Below, piece after piece: positions 36,844 through 45,793 of a stretch of 64,000 bases of DNA. The notes beneath the pieces are model-generated. The model was given only the letters and a program-made list of their open reading frames with translations, was not told the origin of the DNA and ran no database searches. A program made the position numbers and the translations under genes. Within the stretch, counting starts at the first letter, position 1. Each line of letters begins with the position of its first letter. This DNA comes from Mycobacterium sp. BK086 (GTDB taxonomy: Bacteria > Actinomycetota > Actinomycetes > Mycobacteriales > Mycobacteriaceae), in contig SNWL01000007.1 of assembly GCA_004362315.1 (NCBI GenBank), forward strand, positions 124,001 to 188,000, given 5' to 3'.

Positions 36844-37232
36844 GAGGTCTCGCCTTCCGATCCAGGGTTCGCTCCCCGAAACCTGCTGTTCCAGTTGAAG
36901 AGTCGTTGCGCTCGCACTGGCCGTATCAGTTTGCGGACAGCGCGCATCAGCGGCGACGCGTGCGGCATCGGCTGTCCCATCGAAGCCGCGACCGCGGCCG
37001 CCTGGCCGAAATCGTTGTCGCCATTCGGTGATACTCCCCAGAGTTCGACGATGGTCAGCACCGGTTCATCGGTGCTCGGGCCGATGAGCCTCGATGGCCC
37101 GACGACTTCGGTTCTTGGTGCCGGCATTGGAAGTCCCCAGATCTGCTCGACAGACGCGATGACGATCAGCACGAACGTGGCGATGACAGGGCGGAAACCA
37201 CAGGTCATACCGCCGTCGCTGCCCGCCATCAC
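36840..37232 (-). CDS. Small membrane or secreted protein, coupled to the beta-propeller gene
   Basis: 130 residues. One hydrophobic segment (CGFRPVIATFVLIVIASVEQIWG) near the N terminus, then a Pro-rich region and a basic C terminus (RAVRKLIRPVRAQRLFNW). No recognised family. Its stop overlaps the start of the secreted propeller gene (ATGA), so the two are probably made together. The N-terminal Met choice (37232 or a few residues later) is uncertain. Confidence 0.55.
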   Translation of the reverse strand: MMAGSDGGMTCGFRPVIATFVLIVIASVEQIWGLPMPAPRTEVVGPSRLIGPSTDEPVLTIVELWGVSPNGDNDFGQAAAVAASMGQPMPHASPLMRAVRKLIRPVRAQRLFNWNSRFRGANPGSEGETS

Positions 37233-37390
37233 ACCGCTCCGTCCGAATCAATTGCATGCATAGTAGAACGTAACTATGTCACGCCGACGAGCAGGCGCGC
37301 CGTAATAGCCTCTGGAGCTGCTATTTACGGGGACTATTTACCTACGGATGGGCAGGTAGTACGTGAACAGGGGGTGTGGGTGTTGTTGCG

Positions 37391-38563
37391 TTAAGGCTCC
37401 AGCACCGCTGCCGGTCCGCGCTGCATCAGCTGGCGGCCGATGATGATGCGCTGAATCTCGCTGGCGCCCTCCCAGATTCGCTCGACGCGCAGCTCGCGGA
37501 ACATCCGCTCGGCGACGTTCTCGCGCATGTAGCCGCGCCCCCCGAAGACCTGGACGGCCCGATCGGCGACCCGGCCGGCCATCTCCGAGCAGTACAGCTT
37601 GGCCATCGACGCCTGCCCGTGCAGCGCCTTGCGATCCAGCCCGGCATCGATCCCGCGGGCCACTTCGTAGAGCAGGCTGCGTGCGGCGAACAGCTCGGTG
37701 GCGCTGTCGGCAAGCATGCCTGCCACCAGTTGATGCTCACCGAGTGGTTTGCCGTCGACGATGCGTTCGGATGCGAAGGCGGTCATCTCGTCGACCAGGC
37801 GCTGGGCGGCTCCCACGCAACGGGAGGCCACCATGATCCGCTCGAAGCGGAACCAGTCCTGGGTGAACTGCATGCCCTCGCCTTCGGCGCCGACCAGGTG
37901 GCTGGCCGGCACCCGCACGTCGGTGAACGACACGATCGGATGCTCGTCGGGAATGTTGTGCGAATAGTGCGGCGTTCGCACCACCTCCACCCCGGGCCAC
38001 GGCAGGTCCACCACCAACAGCACGTGGTCGCCTTCGTGCGGCCCGCCCACCAGCACTGCCTGGACGAAGACGTACTCGGCCAGGTTGAACGACGTGACGT
38101 GCCACTTGATCCCGTTGATGACGTACTCGTCGCCCTCGAGGCGCGCCGTGGTCTCCAGTGCCGATACGTCCGACCCGGCGAATTCCTCGGTGATGGCGTA
38201 GGCCTCGTGCTTCTCACCCCGCACCGCGGGCAGCAGCCAGCGCTGCTTCTGGTAGTCGGTGGCCACCTCGGCCCACCACTGCGGCGGGGTGTGCATCACC
38301 CAGGCGATCCCGTTGGTGCACCGGCCGACCTGTTCCTGCACCAGAACCTGTTGCAGCGCAGTGAATCCCGGACCGCCCACGGAGGCGGGCATGTTGGTCG
38401 CGTACAGGCCCAGCTCGATGGTCTTGGCGTGGTGTTCGGCGGTCAGCTCTTTGGGCAGCTGGCCGCCCGCCATTTCAGCCTCGGCTTCGTAGGGGATCAG
38501 GGTGTCGACGAACTCGCGCGCGGTCTCGCGGATCCGTAGGTCTTCGGCTGTCAACCCGTACAT
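37391..38563 (-). CDS. Acyl-CoA dehydrogenase
   Basis: 390 residues. FAD-binding motifs: YAITEEFAGSDVSALETTA, ING-I-W-H-V-T-SFN region, and QVFGGRGYMREN; the C-terminal EGASEIQRIIIGRQ carries the probable catalytic Glu (position typical of short-chain/isovaleryl-type enzymes). It removes two hydrogens from an acyl-CoA, passing electrons to ETF. It is divergent from the DAO-type oxidase across the palindromic operator at 38595, so part of the amine island regulon. Confidence 0.9.
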   Translation of the reverse strand: MYGLTAEDLRIRETAREFVDTLIPYEAEAEMAGGQLPKELTAEHHAKTIELGLYATNMPASVGGPGFTALQQVLVQEQVGRCTNGIAWVMHTPPQWWAEVATDYQKQRWLLPAVRGEKHEAYAITEEFAGSDVSALETTARLEGDEYVINGIKWHVTSFNLAEYVFVQAVLVGGPHEGDHVLLVVDLPWPGVEVVRTPHYSHNIPDEHPIVSFTDVRVPASHLVGAEGEGMQFTQDWFRFERIMVASRCVGAAQRLVDEMTAFASERIVDGKPLGEHQLVAGMLADSATELFAARSLLYEVARGIDAGLDRKALHGQASMAKLYCSEMAGRVADRAVQVFGGRGYMRENVAERMFRELRVERIWEGASEIQRIIIGRQLMQRGPAAVLEP

Positions 38564-38589
38564 TCGCGGTGCTCTCTGCTCGCTGGAAG

Positions 38590-38617
38590 CTATTGACTGA
38601 GCGTTCAGTCTATGCCA
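38590..38617. promoter_or_regulatory. TetR/BetI-type operator, copy 1
   Basis: Palindrome GACTGA-GCGT-TCAGTC at 38595-38610, inside a 28-bp block (38590-38617) identical to that at 47225-47252. It lies between the acyl-CoA dehydrogenase and the FAD oxidase genes, 32 bp and 20 bp from their starts. Probable binding site of the BetI-like regulator at 43976. Confidence 0.8.
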
Positions 38618-38629
38618 CGGTCTTGAGGT

Positions 38630-39826
38630 ATGACCAGCAGTCGCAATGCGGACGTCGTGGTCGTCGGAGGCGGAACAGTCGGGGCGTGGACGGCGGTCCA
38701 GCTAGCCGAACGCGGGGCCGGCCGCGTCGTGCTGCTCGAAGCCCAGACGCTGGGCGACGGCGCCAGTAGCCGTGCCGCGGGCATGGTCCGCGCGCAAGGT
38801 GGGACCGAGACCGCCATCCGCCTCGGCCTGCGCAGCCAGGAGTTCTACAGCGCCAGCGGGGACCGCTATCCGCTCGATTGCGGCTTCGTTGCGCAGGGCT
38901 ATCTGATGCCGTGTTTCACGGATTTCGAGGTGCAGCAGGCGCGCGAGCGAATCGCGCTGCAGCACAGCCTCGGCCTGTCGGTCGAATGGTTGTCGGGCTC
39001 CGATATCGACGGCCGCAATACAGGTTTGGCTCCGGGCGTGACGGCCGGCGGCTCGTACGCGCCGGGCGACGGGTACATCAATGCGCCGCGCAATGTGCTG
39101 GCCTACACCGCCGCGCTGACCGCGCACGGGGTCGATGTCCGAGAACGGTGTGCCTTCACGGGGCTGCGAGTGGCGCAGGGCAGGGTGATCGGTGTCGACA
39201 CCGCCGACGGTCCAATCGACACCAATCTGGTGGTGCTCACCGGTGGCCCGATGCTGGGTGAGGTCGGCGTGACGGCCGGTGGCCGGATCCCGGCAGGCGG
39301 TACCCGACACCAGGTCGTGGTCACCGAACCGCTGCGTGACGCGAACATCGACGAACTGCCGATGGTCTTCGATGTCAGTGAGGGAATCTATTGGCGGCCA
39401 GGCGAATACGGCGGCGTGCTGTGGGGGATGAGCAACCCTGACGAACAACCGGGCGAGGCAAGAGAGTTCGACTGGACCTACTACCAGAAGGCGCTGGCCC
39501 GTATCGAATCGCTGTTCCCGCCGGTGCGCGGGCTGGGGCTTCGGCGCACCTGGGCGGCGACGATCGACTACACGAACGATCATCTGCCGATCCTCGGTCC
39601 GCTGCTCACCGACGACGGTCCGGTCGATGGCACCGTGGTGGCCTGCGCGGCCGGGCACGGGATGATGTGGGGTCCCGCGGTGGCCGAGGCGGCCGCCGAC
39701 GTCACGCTCACCGGCCAATGTGACTGGCTCGACCTGACCGATCTCGGGCTGGACCGCTTCGACGCCGACGGAAACAGTCGGTTGGAGCCCGAGCCGATTT
39801 CTCTTCCGTTCCCCGAACACGCTTGA
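38630..39826 (+). CDS. DAO-family FAD oxidoreductase (sarcosine oxidase-like)
   Basis: 398 residues. Rossmann motif DVVVVGGGTVGAWTAVQLAE, followed by DAO-type GASSRAAGMVRAQGG. The C terminus has DYTNDHLPILGPL and ACAAGHGMMWGPAVAE, the usual DAO FAD-closing motif. Enzymes of this class oxidise secondary or tertiary amines, or amino acids (sarcosine, dimethylglycine, glycine). Substrate inferred as an amine from the island context. Followed 19 bp later by a DUF861 cupin; operator copy 1 just upstream. Confidence 0.88.
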   Translation: MTSSRNADVVVVGGGTVGAWTAVQLAERGAGRVVLLEAQTLGDGASSRAAGMVRAQGGTETAIRLGLRSQEFYSASGDRYPLDCGFVAQGYLMPCFTDFEVQQARERIALQHSLGLSVEWLSGSDIDGRNTGLAPGVTAGGSYAPGDGYINAPRNVLAYTAALTAHGVDVRERCAFTGLRVAQGRVIGVDTADGPIDTNLVVLTGGPMLGEVGVTAGGRIPAGGTRHQVVVTEPLRDANIDELPMVFDVSEGIYWRPGEYGGVLWGMSNPDEQPGEAREFDWTYYQKALARIESLFPPVRGLGLRRTWAATIDYTNDHLPILGPLLTDDGPVDGTVVACAAGHGMMWGPAVAEAAADVTLTGQCDWLDLTDLGLDRFDADGNSRLEPEPISLPFPEHA

Positions 39827-39845
39827 TGCGAAAGGTTTTGGTGCT

Positions 39846-40193
39846 ATGACCGCTGCAGTTCTGACCGCCGTCCTGGCCAATGCGGCCGATGCCGAACTCG
39901 AGGACTGGGGTCCGCTGGAGGAGGCCACCGGCGATCCGATGGCCACGCACGGGCTCGAGGTCTGGGTCGACGGCGACAAGTCGGGCGGCATCTGGCAATG
40001 TGCCCCAGGCCCGTCACGTTGGACGCTTGACACGAACGAAGTGATCTACGTGGTGTCCGGGCGGATGACCGTCACCCCCGATGGCGGTGAGCCCAGTGAG
40101 GTCGGTGCCGGCGACCTCGCAGTCTTCCCGCTGGGCTGGACCGGCACCTGGGTGATCCACGAGACCCTGCGCAAGGCCTACGCGATCTTCTAG
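39846..40193 (+). CDS. DUF861 cupin protein
   Basis: 115 residues. Single cupin with NEVIYVVSGRMTVTPDGGEP and AGDLAVFPLGWTGTWVIHE, the DUF861 (EutQ-like/ureidoglycine-hydrolase-like) pattern. These small cupins often sit beside DAO-type amine oxidases. Enzyme versus chaperone role is unknown. Its TAG stop shares the CTAG tetramer with the convergent ligase stop. Confidence 0.8.
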   Translation: MTAAVLTAVLANAADAELEDWGPLEEATGDPMATHGLEVWVDGDKSGGIWQCAPGPSRWTLDTNEVIYVVSGRMTVTPDGGEPSEVGAGDLAVFPLGWTGTWVIHETLRKAYAIF

Positions 40194-42241
40194 CGCGGGA
40201 TCACCAAGGCGTCGACGGCCACCACCCCATTGGGTGTCGCGATCACGGGGTTGGCCTCGACGGCGTCGAGGTGATCGCCGAGTTCGACTGCCAATTGCGA
40301 GAATCCGACGATGGTGTCGGCCAATGCGTCCATATTCACCGGCGGGGCGCCGCGCCAGCCGGCCAGTAGCGGCGCGGTGCGCAACGACCGCAGCAGTGCC
40401 ACGGCCGCCTCGTGAGTCACCGGCGCGCAGGCGACCGCGCGATCGGCCAGCAGCTCCACCAGCGTGCCGCCCGCGGCCACCACGATGAGCGGGCCGAAGT
40501 TGTCGTCACGCACCACGCCCAGCGAGATCTCCACACCCGCAGGGGCCATCGCGTCGACGCTGACATCAGGCCCCAATCGCGCGGCCAGCTCCTCATAGGC
40601 CACCCACAGCGACTCGCGGTCACTGATGCCGAGAACCACCCCGCCGACGTCGCTCTTGTGCTCGCTACCAAGAGTTTTGAGTGCGACGGGATAACCGACA
40701 TTCGCCGCGGCAGCGAGTGCCTCGGCGGCGTCGTGGGCGGTACGCGACTGGGTGACCGGGATGCCGTAGTCGGCGAGCAGCGCGAACGCGGTGGGGGAGT
40801 CCCAGCCGGGTTCGGCCAGCCGGGCCGTCCAGCGCTGTGCACGCTCGCTGTCGATCTCGGGGGCCGCCACCGAGACCGGTTGCGGCCAGCGCGCGAGGTG
40901 CCCCAGGGCCGCGATACCGCTGCGGGTGCCTTCGAGGACCGGAATACCGTTATCGCGCAGTCGCTTTGCCGTCGGCGGGTCGATGGCCGACGGTACCGAT
41001 GCCAGCACCGCCAGTGGGGCATCGCTGCCGGCCGCGATGTCCAGGACGGCGTCAGCGTAGGCGGTGTCGTCGTCGAATTCGGTGACCAGGTCGACGGCCA
41101 GTGCGGTCACCGCGACGCCGGGGTCGTCGACGATCGCGCGCAGACAGCCGCCGAACAGCTCGCGGGTGTCGGCACCGGTGCCCCAGACGTCGAGCGGGTT
41201 GGCAGGGGACAGGCCGTCGTCGAGCAGCTCGCCGATCGCGGCCAGCGTCGGGGCGGCCAATTCGGCGAAGTCCACGGCGAGGTCGTGGGCGATGTCGGCG
41301 CACAGCGCTCGTTCGGCCCCGGAGTCGTGCACCGTGGCGATCCCGTGTGATCCGGGCGTGCGGCGCCTACCCGCCTCGAAAAGTTCGATGGTATCCGCAA
41401 ATTCGGCCATGTCGGAGACCCGGACAGCGCCGGTCTCGGCACGGAATGCCTCCCAGCCCGCGGCATCGCCGGCCAGCGCGCCGGAGTGCGCGGCGACCAT
41501 CGCGCGTCCGCGGGGTGAGTGGCCGACCGGCAGGAGCACCACCGGGATGTCGCGCTGCGCGGCACGGCGCAGCCCGGCCCGCAGCCGGCCCACCGATCGC
41601 GGGGTCTCCAGCAGCAGCGCGATCAACGAGGTGCCCGGGTCGTCGACGATGTAGTCGACGTAGTCGGCAGTGTCGGTGACCAGTTCCTGGCCCGACGAGA
41701 CCGCCAGCCGGAATCCGAACCCCCGCCGCGCCCGCAGGATGGTCGAGAACGCCGACCCCGAATGTGTCACGAGGGAAACCCCGCCCGGCGGTAGCGGATC
41801 GGGTTCGAGGTAGCCGAGCGCGCGCAGTCCGGTGGCGTTGTTGACGAATCCCATGCAGCCCGCGCCGCACACCGCCATCCCGGCCTCGGTCGCGGTCTCC
41901 GCGACGGCCTGCCGCAACGCGGTACCGTGCGCAGAGCCGAAGATCACCGCGGACCGAGCACCCACTGCCGCAGCGGCTTTCAGCTCGTCGACCAATGCGG
42001 CATCGGGTACGCCGAGCAGCACCAGATCGACCGGCTGATCGAGCGCGGCGAGCGATGGTGCGCAGGCGAGCCCGTCGATGATGTCGTAGCGCGGGTTGAC
42101 CAGATGCATGCGCGCAGAGCTACGGCGCGCCTCGATGATCATCCGCTCGCCGAAGCTTCCCGGTTTTGGGCTGGCCCCGACGAGTGCCACCGAGCGGGCC
42201 CCCAGCATGGCGGCGACGGCCGCCCGGCGGCTGTCGGTCAT
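40190..42241 (-). CDS. NDP-forming acyl-CoA synthetase (acetate-CoA ligase family)
   Basis: 683 residues from the ATG at 42241. N-terminal CoA-binding domain (RSVALVGASPKPGSFG), succinyl-CoA-ligase-like middle with GAGCMGFVNN and a phospho-His candidate in HSGALAGD (VAAHSGAL), and a C-terminal ATP-grasp half (YPVALKTLGSEHKSDVGGV, LLAGWRGAPPVN). It interconverts acyl-CoA and acid with ADP/ATP. Coupled to the upstream PYROXD2-like gene by 4-nt overlap. Its role is probably to activate or release an acid made from the amine's carbon chain. Confidence 0.88.
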   Translation of the reverse strand: MTDSRRAAVAAMLGARSVALVGASPKPGSFGERMIIEARRSSARMHLVNPRYDIIDGLACAPSLAALDQPVDLVLLGVPDAALVDELKAAAAVGARSAVIFGSAHGTALRQAVAETATEAGMAVCGAGCMGFVNNATGLRALGYLEPDPLPPGGVSLVTHSGSAFSTILRARRGFGFRLAVSSGQELVTDTADYVDYIVDDPGTSLIALLLETPRSVGRLRAGLRRAAQRDIPVVLLPVGHSPRGRAMVAAHSGALAGDAAGWEAFRAETGAVRVSDMAEFADTIELFEAGRRRTPGSHGIATVHDSGAERALCADIAHDLAVDFAELAAPTLAAIGELLDDGLSPANPLDVWGTGADTRELFGGCLRAIVDDPGVAVTALAVDLVTEFDDDTAYADAVLDIAAGSDAPLAVLASVPSAIDPPTAKRLRDNGIPVLEGTRSGIAALGHLARWPQPVSVAAPEIDSERAQRWTARLAEPGWDSPTAFALLADYGIPVTQSRTAHDAAEALAAAANVGYPVALKTLGSEHKSDVGGVVLGISDRESLWVAYEELAARLGPDVSVDAMAPAGVEISLGVVRDDNFGPLIVVAAGGTLVELLADRAVACAPVTHEAAVALLRSLRTAPLLAGWRGAPPVNMDALADTIVGFSQLAVELGDHLDAVEANPVIATPNGVVAVDALVIPR

Positions 42242-43860
42242 CGCCTGCGGAAACGCTTCTTCTTGGTGTCTGCCAGCGCGGCTCGCGCTGCCTGCCAGCC
42301 GGGAATGCCGCAGACGCCGCCGCCGGCGTGGGTGCCTGAACTTCCGTTGTAGAGCCCCGCGATCGGCGTTCGGTAGTCGGCGTAGCCCGGTGCGGGCCGC
42401 ATGTGGAACAGCTGCTCCAGCGAGAGTTCGCCGTGGAAGATATTGCCGCCGATGAGGCCGTACTCCTGCTCCATCTCGTGTGGCCCGACGATGTCGCGAT
42501 GCAGGATGGAGGATTTGAATCCTGGAGCGACCTGGTCGTAGAGGTCGATCAGACGGTCGGCGTAGGCGTCCAGTTCTTCGGTGTGCGGGGCGTCGGCCCA
42601 AGCCGCGGGCACCCACTGGGTGAACAGCGACATGATGTGCGTGCCATCGGGATTCAGGGTCTTGTCCAGGGTGGTGGGGATGACGCCGTCACTGAACGGC
42701 ATCAGCGCGGGCCTACCGACCCGGGCGTCCTGGAACGCGGCCTCGATGTACTCCATCGTCGGCGCCATCTCGACCGAACCGGTGTGATGCTCGGCCTGCC
42801 CGTCGCTGGGATCGGCGGTGAAATTCGGCAGCTCGCCCAGGGCGAGGTTGATCTTGACGACACCGCTGCGGGTCTTGAAGTGCTCGATGTCGGAAACGAA
42901 CTCCGCAGGCAGTTCGCCCCGCGGAATATGGTCCAGGAAGGCGATTTTCGGGTGCAGTGTGGTGACGACCAGCGGGGCACGCAGCTCGTCGCCGTTCTCC
43001 AGGACCACGCCTTCGACGCGCCCGCCCCGCACCAGCATCCTCGACACCCGGGCTTTGGTCCGTATCTCGGCACCGAAGCTGCGCGCCGAGCGCGCGATGG
43101 CTTCCGAGACCGCGCCCATGCCGCCCTCGGGGTAGCCCCAGCTGCCGAGCTGGCCGTCGCCGACGTCGCCGATGGAGTGATGGGCCATCACGTAGGCGGT
43201 GCCCGGCTCGTAGGGTCCGGCCCAGGTGCCGATGACGCCGTTGACGGCGAGTGCCCCTTTGATTTGCGGTGATTCGAACCAGTCGTCGAGCAGGTCGGCG
43301 ATGCTCATGGTGAGCAGCCGGGTGACGTCACCCATCATCCGGGTGGTCATGCCCCGCTGGCTCCAGCCCAGCTTCGCGAGCTCGAAGAGATCGGCGGGCT
43401 TGTGCGATCCGATGTTCGGCGGCACCTGGGTCAGCAGCGGACCCATGACATCGGCGATGCCCTCCAGCCAGGCGTTCCACTTGGGCCAGGTGTCGGCGTC
43501 CTTCTTCGAGAACTTGGCCAGCTGTTCATGGGTGCGGGCCGGGTCGTCCTCGTAGATGGTCAGCGAGCCGCCCTCGGGAAATGCCTGGTAGTAGGGGCCC
43601 ATCGGGTGAACCTTGTAGCCGTGACGCTCGAGGCTGAGATCCCGCACGATCGTCGGCGGCATCAGACTCATCACGTACGACAGCCGCGTGACCCGAAGAT
43701 GCGGTGCGTCCTCCCATGGCGCTTCTGTGGTGGCCGCCCCGCCCAGCGCACCCCGTGACTCCAGGACGACGGTTTTGGCGCCCGAGCGTGCGAGATAGGC
43801 GGCCGAGACCAGTCCGTTGTGTCCGCCGCCGATGACGATGGCGTCGTAGGTGTTCGACAT
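42238..43860 (-). CDS. PYROXD2/phytoene-desaturase-like FAD oxidoreductase
   Basis: 540 residues. N-terminal FAD motif YDAIVIGGGHNGLVSAAYLA and a nearby GGAATTEAPW. The C terminus has GLYNGSSGTHAGGGVCGIPG, the CrtI-type end. Related proteins oxidise amines or desaturate carotenoids; here amine context favours the former, but this is inference. The island regulator diverges from it, with operator copy 3 between them. Start and the ligase gene are translationally coupled. Confidence 0.85.
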   Translation of the reverse strand: MSNTYDAIVIGGGHNGLVSAAYLARSGAKTVVLESRGALGGAATTEAPWEDAPHLRVTRLSYVMSLMPPTIVRDLSLERHGYKVHPMGPYYQAFPEGGSLTIYEDDPARTHEQLAKFSKKDADTWPKWNAWLEGIADVMGPLLTQVPPNIGSHKPADLFELAKLGWSQRGMTTRMMGDVTRLLTMSIADLLDDWFESPQIKGALAVNGVIGTWAGPYEPGTAYVMAHHSIGDVGDGQLGSWGYPEGGMGAVSEAIARSARSFGAEIRTKARVSRMLVRGGRVEGVVLENGDELRAPLVVTTLHPKIAFLDHIPRGELPAEFVSDIEHFKTRSGVVKINLALGELPNFTADPSDGQAEHHTGSVEMAPTMEYIEAAFQDARVGRPALMPFSDGVIPTTLDKTLNPDGTHIMSLFTQWVPAAWADAPHTEELDAYADRLIDLYDQVAPGFKSSILHRDIVGPHEMEQEYGLIGGNIFHGELSLEQLFHMRPAPGYADYRTPIAGLYNGSSGTHAGGGVCGIPGWQAARAALADTKKKRFRRR

Positions 43861-43896
43861 GGCGCTCCACTTTCGTCAGCCCGAACGGGCATCTTT

Positions 43897-43912
43897 GACT
43901 GACTGTTCAATC
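43897..43912. promoter_or_regulatory. TetR/BetI-type operator, copy 3 (variant)
   Basis: GACTGACTGTTCAATC matches GACTGAGCGTTCAGTC at 13 of 16 positions and shares the flanking TT and TA. It lies between the PYROXD2-like gene (37 bp) and the TetR gene (64 bp), so it fits autoregulation with weaker affinity. Confidence 0.65.
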
Positions 43913-43975
43913 TAACCAAGTGTTAGGCTTTCAACAAGTGCCAGCGCAGGCACGGCTGAAGGGGAGTACGACACG

Positions 43976-44629
43976 ATGGCAGATCCGGCACCGGCGACCG
44001 AGAACAACGAGGCGCGGCGCATCCAGATGTTGCGCGCCGCAGCTGAGCTCATTTGCGAGCGCGGCTTTTCCGAGACGCGGATCTCCGATGTCGCCAAGCG
44101 GGCCGGCGTCAGCTCGGCGTTGGTGATCTATTACTTCGGTACCCGCGATCGGTTGCTCGTGGACGCCCTGCGCTACTCCGAGGAATCGTTCTACGAGGCG
44201 GCCGAACAGATGCTGGCCGAAGTGCCGTCCTTGCGCGACCGGCTCTCGCTGCTGATCCAATGGACCTGCGTTCCTGAGGGGACCAACGAGATCCCCGGCG
44301 CCTGGGGTCTGTGGTTTGACCTGTGGGCGCAGGCCTTCCGGCACGACGAGGTCAAGGCGGGCCGAGTGGAGCTCGACGCGCGCTGGCGGCGGATGATCGT
44401 CGACGCGGTGGAATCGGCCGAGCTGGAATCCGACGTGGACGCGCGGATCTTCGCCCTGGAGTTCTCCGCTCTGCTCGACGGTCTGTCGATTCAGGTCGCC
44501 CTGGAGGATCCGGAGGTCGACTCGAAGGTGGCCTACGACATCGCGATGCGCTTCGCCGAGCGGGAACTGGATCTGCCGCGGGAGAAGCGCCGTCCGGTGT
44601 CGGCCGGCCGGGGCAGGCGCTCCCGCTAA
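43976..44629 (+). CDS. BetI-like TetR regulator of the amine island
   Basis: 217 residues; AAGGGGAG precedes the ATG. The N-terminal HTH (about 15-60) has LRAAAELICERGFSETRIS, then VAKRAGVSSALVIYYFGTRD, close to the BetI type. The C domain (LFDL-type WGLWFDLWAQAFRHDEVK) resembles TetR_C_6/BetI ligand domains. E. coli BetI sites also contain a GAACGTTCAAT-like core, comparable to the palindromes found three times here. The inducer is probably the imported amine or its oxidation product. Convergent with the PotA-like gene, overlapping 4 nt. Confidence 0.85.
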   Translation: MADPAPATENNEARRIQMLRAAAELICERGFSETRISDVAKRAGVSSALVIYYFGTRDRLLVDALRYSEESFYEAAEQMLAEVPSLRDRLSLLIQWTCVPEGTNEIPGAWGLWFDLWAQAFRHDEVKAGRVELDARWRRMIVDAVESAELESDVDARIFALEFSALLDGLSIQVALEDPEVDSKVAYDIAMRFAERELDLPREKRRPVSAGRGRRSR

Positions 44630-45768
44630 GCCGGGTTGGCGACGAGTTCCACCGCAGGATCGGTGACGACGGTAGCGGCGCTTCGCGCAAGCACCCGCAC
44701 CGCGTCCTGCGTGCACACACACGTCACCGCCATCCCGGCGGCGTAGGCCACCGAGCCGGGCCCGGACTGATTGGGGACGTCGACGACGAGCGCGGTGGGC
44801 TCGCCGACGTTGACGTGAACCTGAGTCGAGGCCCCGTGATAGACCACCTGCGCCACGGTGCCGTTGATCGCGTTGTGCCCCGGGGAGACCGGGTCGTCGG
44901 GGGACTGAATCGTGATGCGTTCGGGGCGGATGACGATGGCGGCGGGGCCGGGCTGGCATGAGGTGTCCACCGCGGCGCCCAGCCGGGTCGCGAGTGCTGA
45001 ACACAACGCCGATCCGTCGTCATTCTGCAGCACGTCGGCGTCGAAAATATTTGCCGCACCGAGGAATCCGGCCACATAGGTGGTCGCCGGAGCGGAGTAG
45101 ATCTCCTGTGGCGGACCGACCTGCTCGACGCGCCCTTCGGCCAGCACCGCGATCTGGTCGCTCATCGTCAGCGCCTCGTCCTGGTCGTGGGTCACGTAGA
45201 CGAACGTGATCTCGACTTCGCGCTGCACCGCTCGTAACTCCAGCTGAAGTTGCCTGCGCAGCTTGGCATCCAGTGCGCCGAGCGGCTCGTCGAGCAGCAA
45301 CACCCGCGGCTGCAAGACCAGTGCTCGGGCCAGTGCCACCCGCTGCTGCTGACCGCCGGACAGCTGGGTGGGCTTGCGCTTGGCGTACCCGCTCATCCGG
45401 ACCAGATCCAGTGCTTCGCCCACGCGGCGCTTGGTCTCGTCCTTGGACGTCTTCTGGTACTTCAAACCGAAGGCGACGTTGTCCCAGACCGTCATGAACG
45501 GGAACAGTGCGTAAGTCTGGAACACGGTGTTGACCGGACGCTTGTGCGGCGGATCCTGCGCGACGTCACGGCCGTCGAGTTCGATGCGCCCCGAATCCGG
45601 CTTCTCGAATCCGGCGATCATCCGCAGCGTGGTGGTCTTACCACACCCGGAGGCGCCCAGAAGCGAATAGAACTGTCCCGCCGGAATATCCAGATCGATA
45701 CCCGTCACGGCGGGAACTCCGTCGAACGCCTTCGCCAGCTGGTGCAGGCGGATCGCGCCGCCGGTCAC
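44626..45768 (-). CDS. Polyamine-type ABC transporter ATPase (PotA-like)
   Basis: 380 residues from GTG 45768. Walker A LLGASGCGKTTTLRMIAGFE, Q-loop FQTYALFPFMTV, signature LSGGQQQRVALARAL, Walker B LLLDEPLGALDAK, His-switch THDQDEAL. A C-terminal TOBE domain (about 285-370) follows, as in spermidine/putrescine importers. It is expressed after the aminotransferase gene (25-bp gap) and should energise the permeases at 48546 and 49448 encoded on the other strand. Confidence 0.92.
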   Translation of the reverse strand: MTGGAIRLHQLAKAFDGVPAVTGIDLDIPAGQFYSLLGASGCGKTTTLRMIAGFEKPDSGRIELDGRDVAQDPPHKRPVNTVFQTYALFPFMTVWDNVAFGLKYQKTSKDETKRRVGEALDLVRMSGYAKRKPTQLSGGQQQRVALARALVLQPRVLLLDEPLGALDAKLRRQLQLELRAVQREVEITFVYVTHDQDEALTMSDQIAVLAEGRVEQVGPPQEIYSAPATTYVAGFLGAANIFDADVLQNDDGSALCSALATRLGAAVDTSCQPGPAAIVIRPERITIQSPDDPVSPGHNAINGTVAQVVYHGASTQVHVNVGEPTALVVDVPNQSGPGSVAYAAGMAVTCVCTQDAVRVLARSAATVVTDPAVELVANPA

Positions 45769-45793
45769 CGGCGGCCCTCCGCACAGCAGGCGG

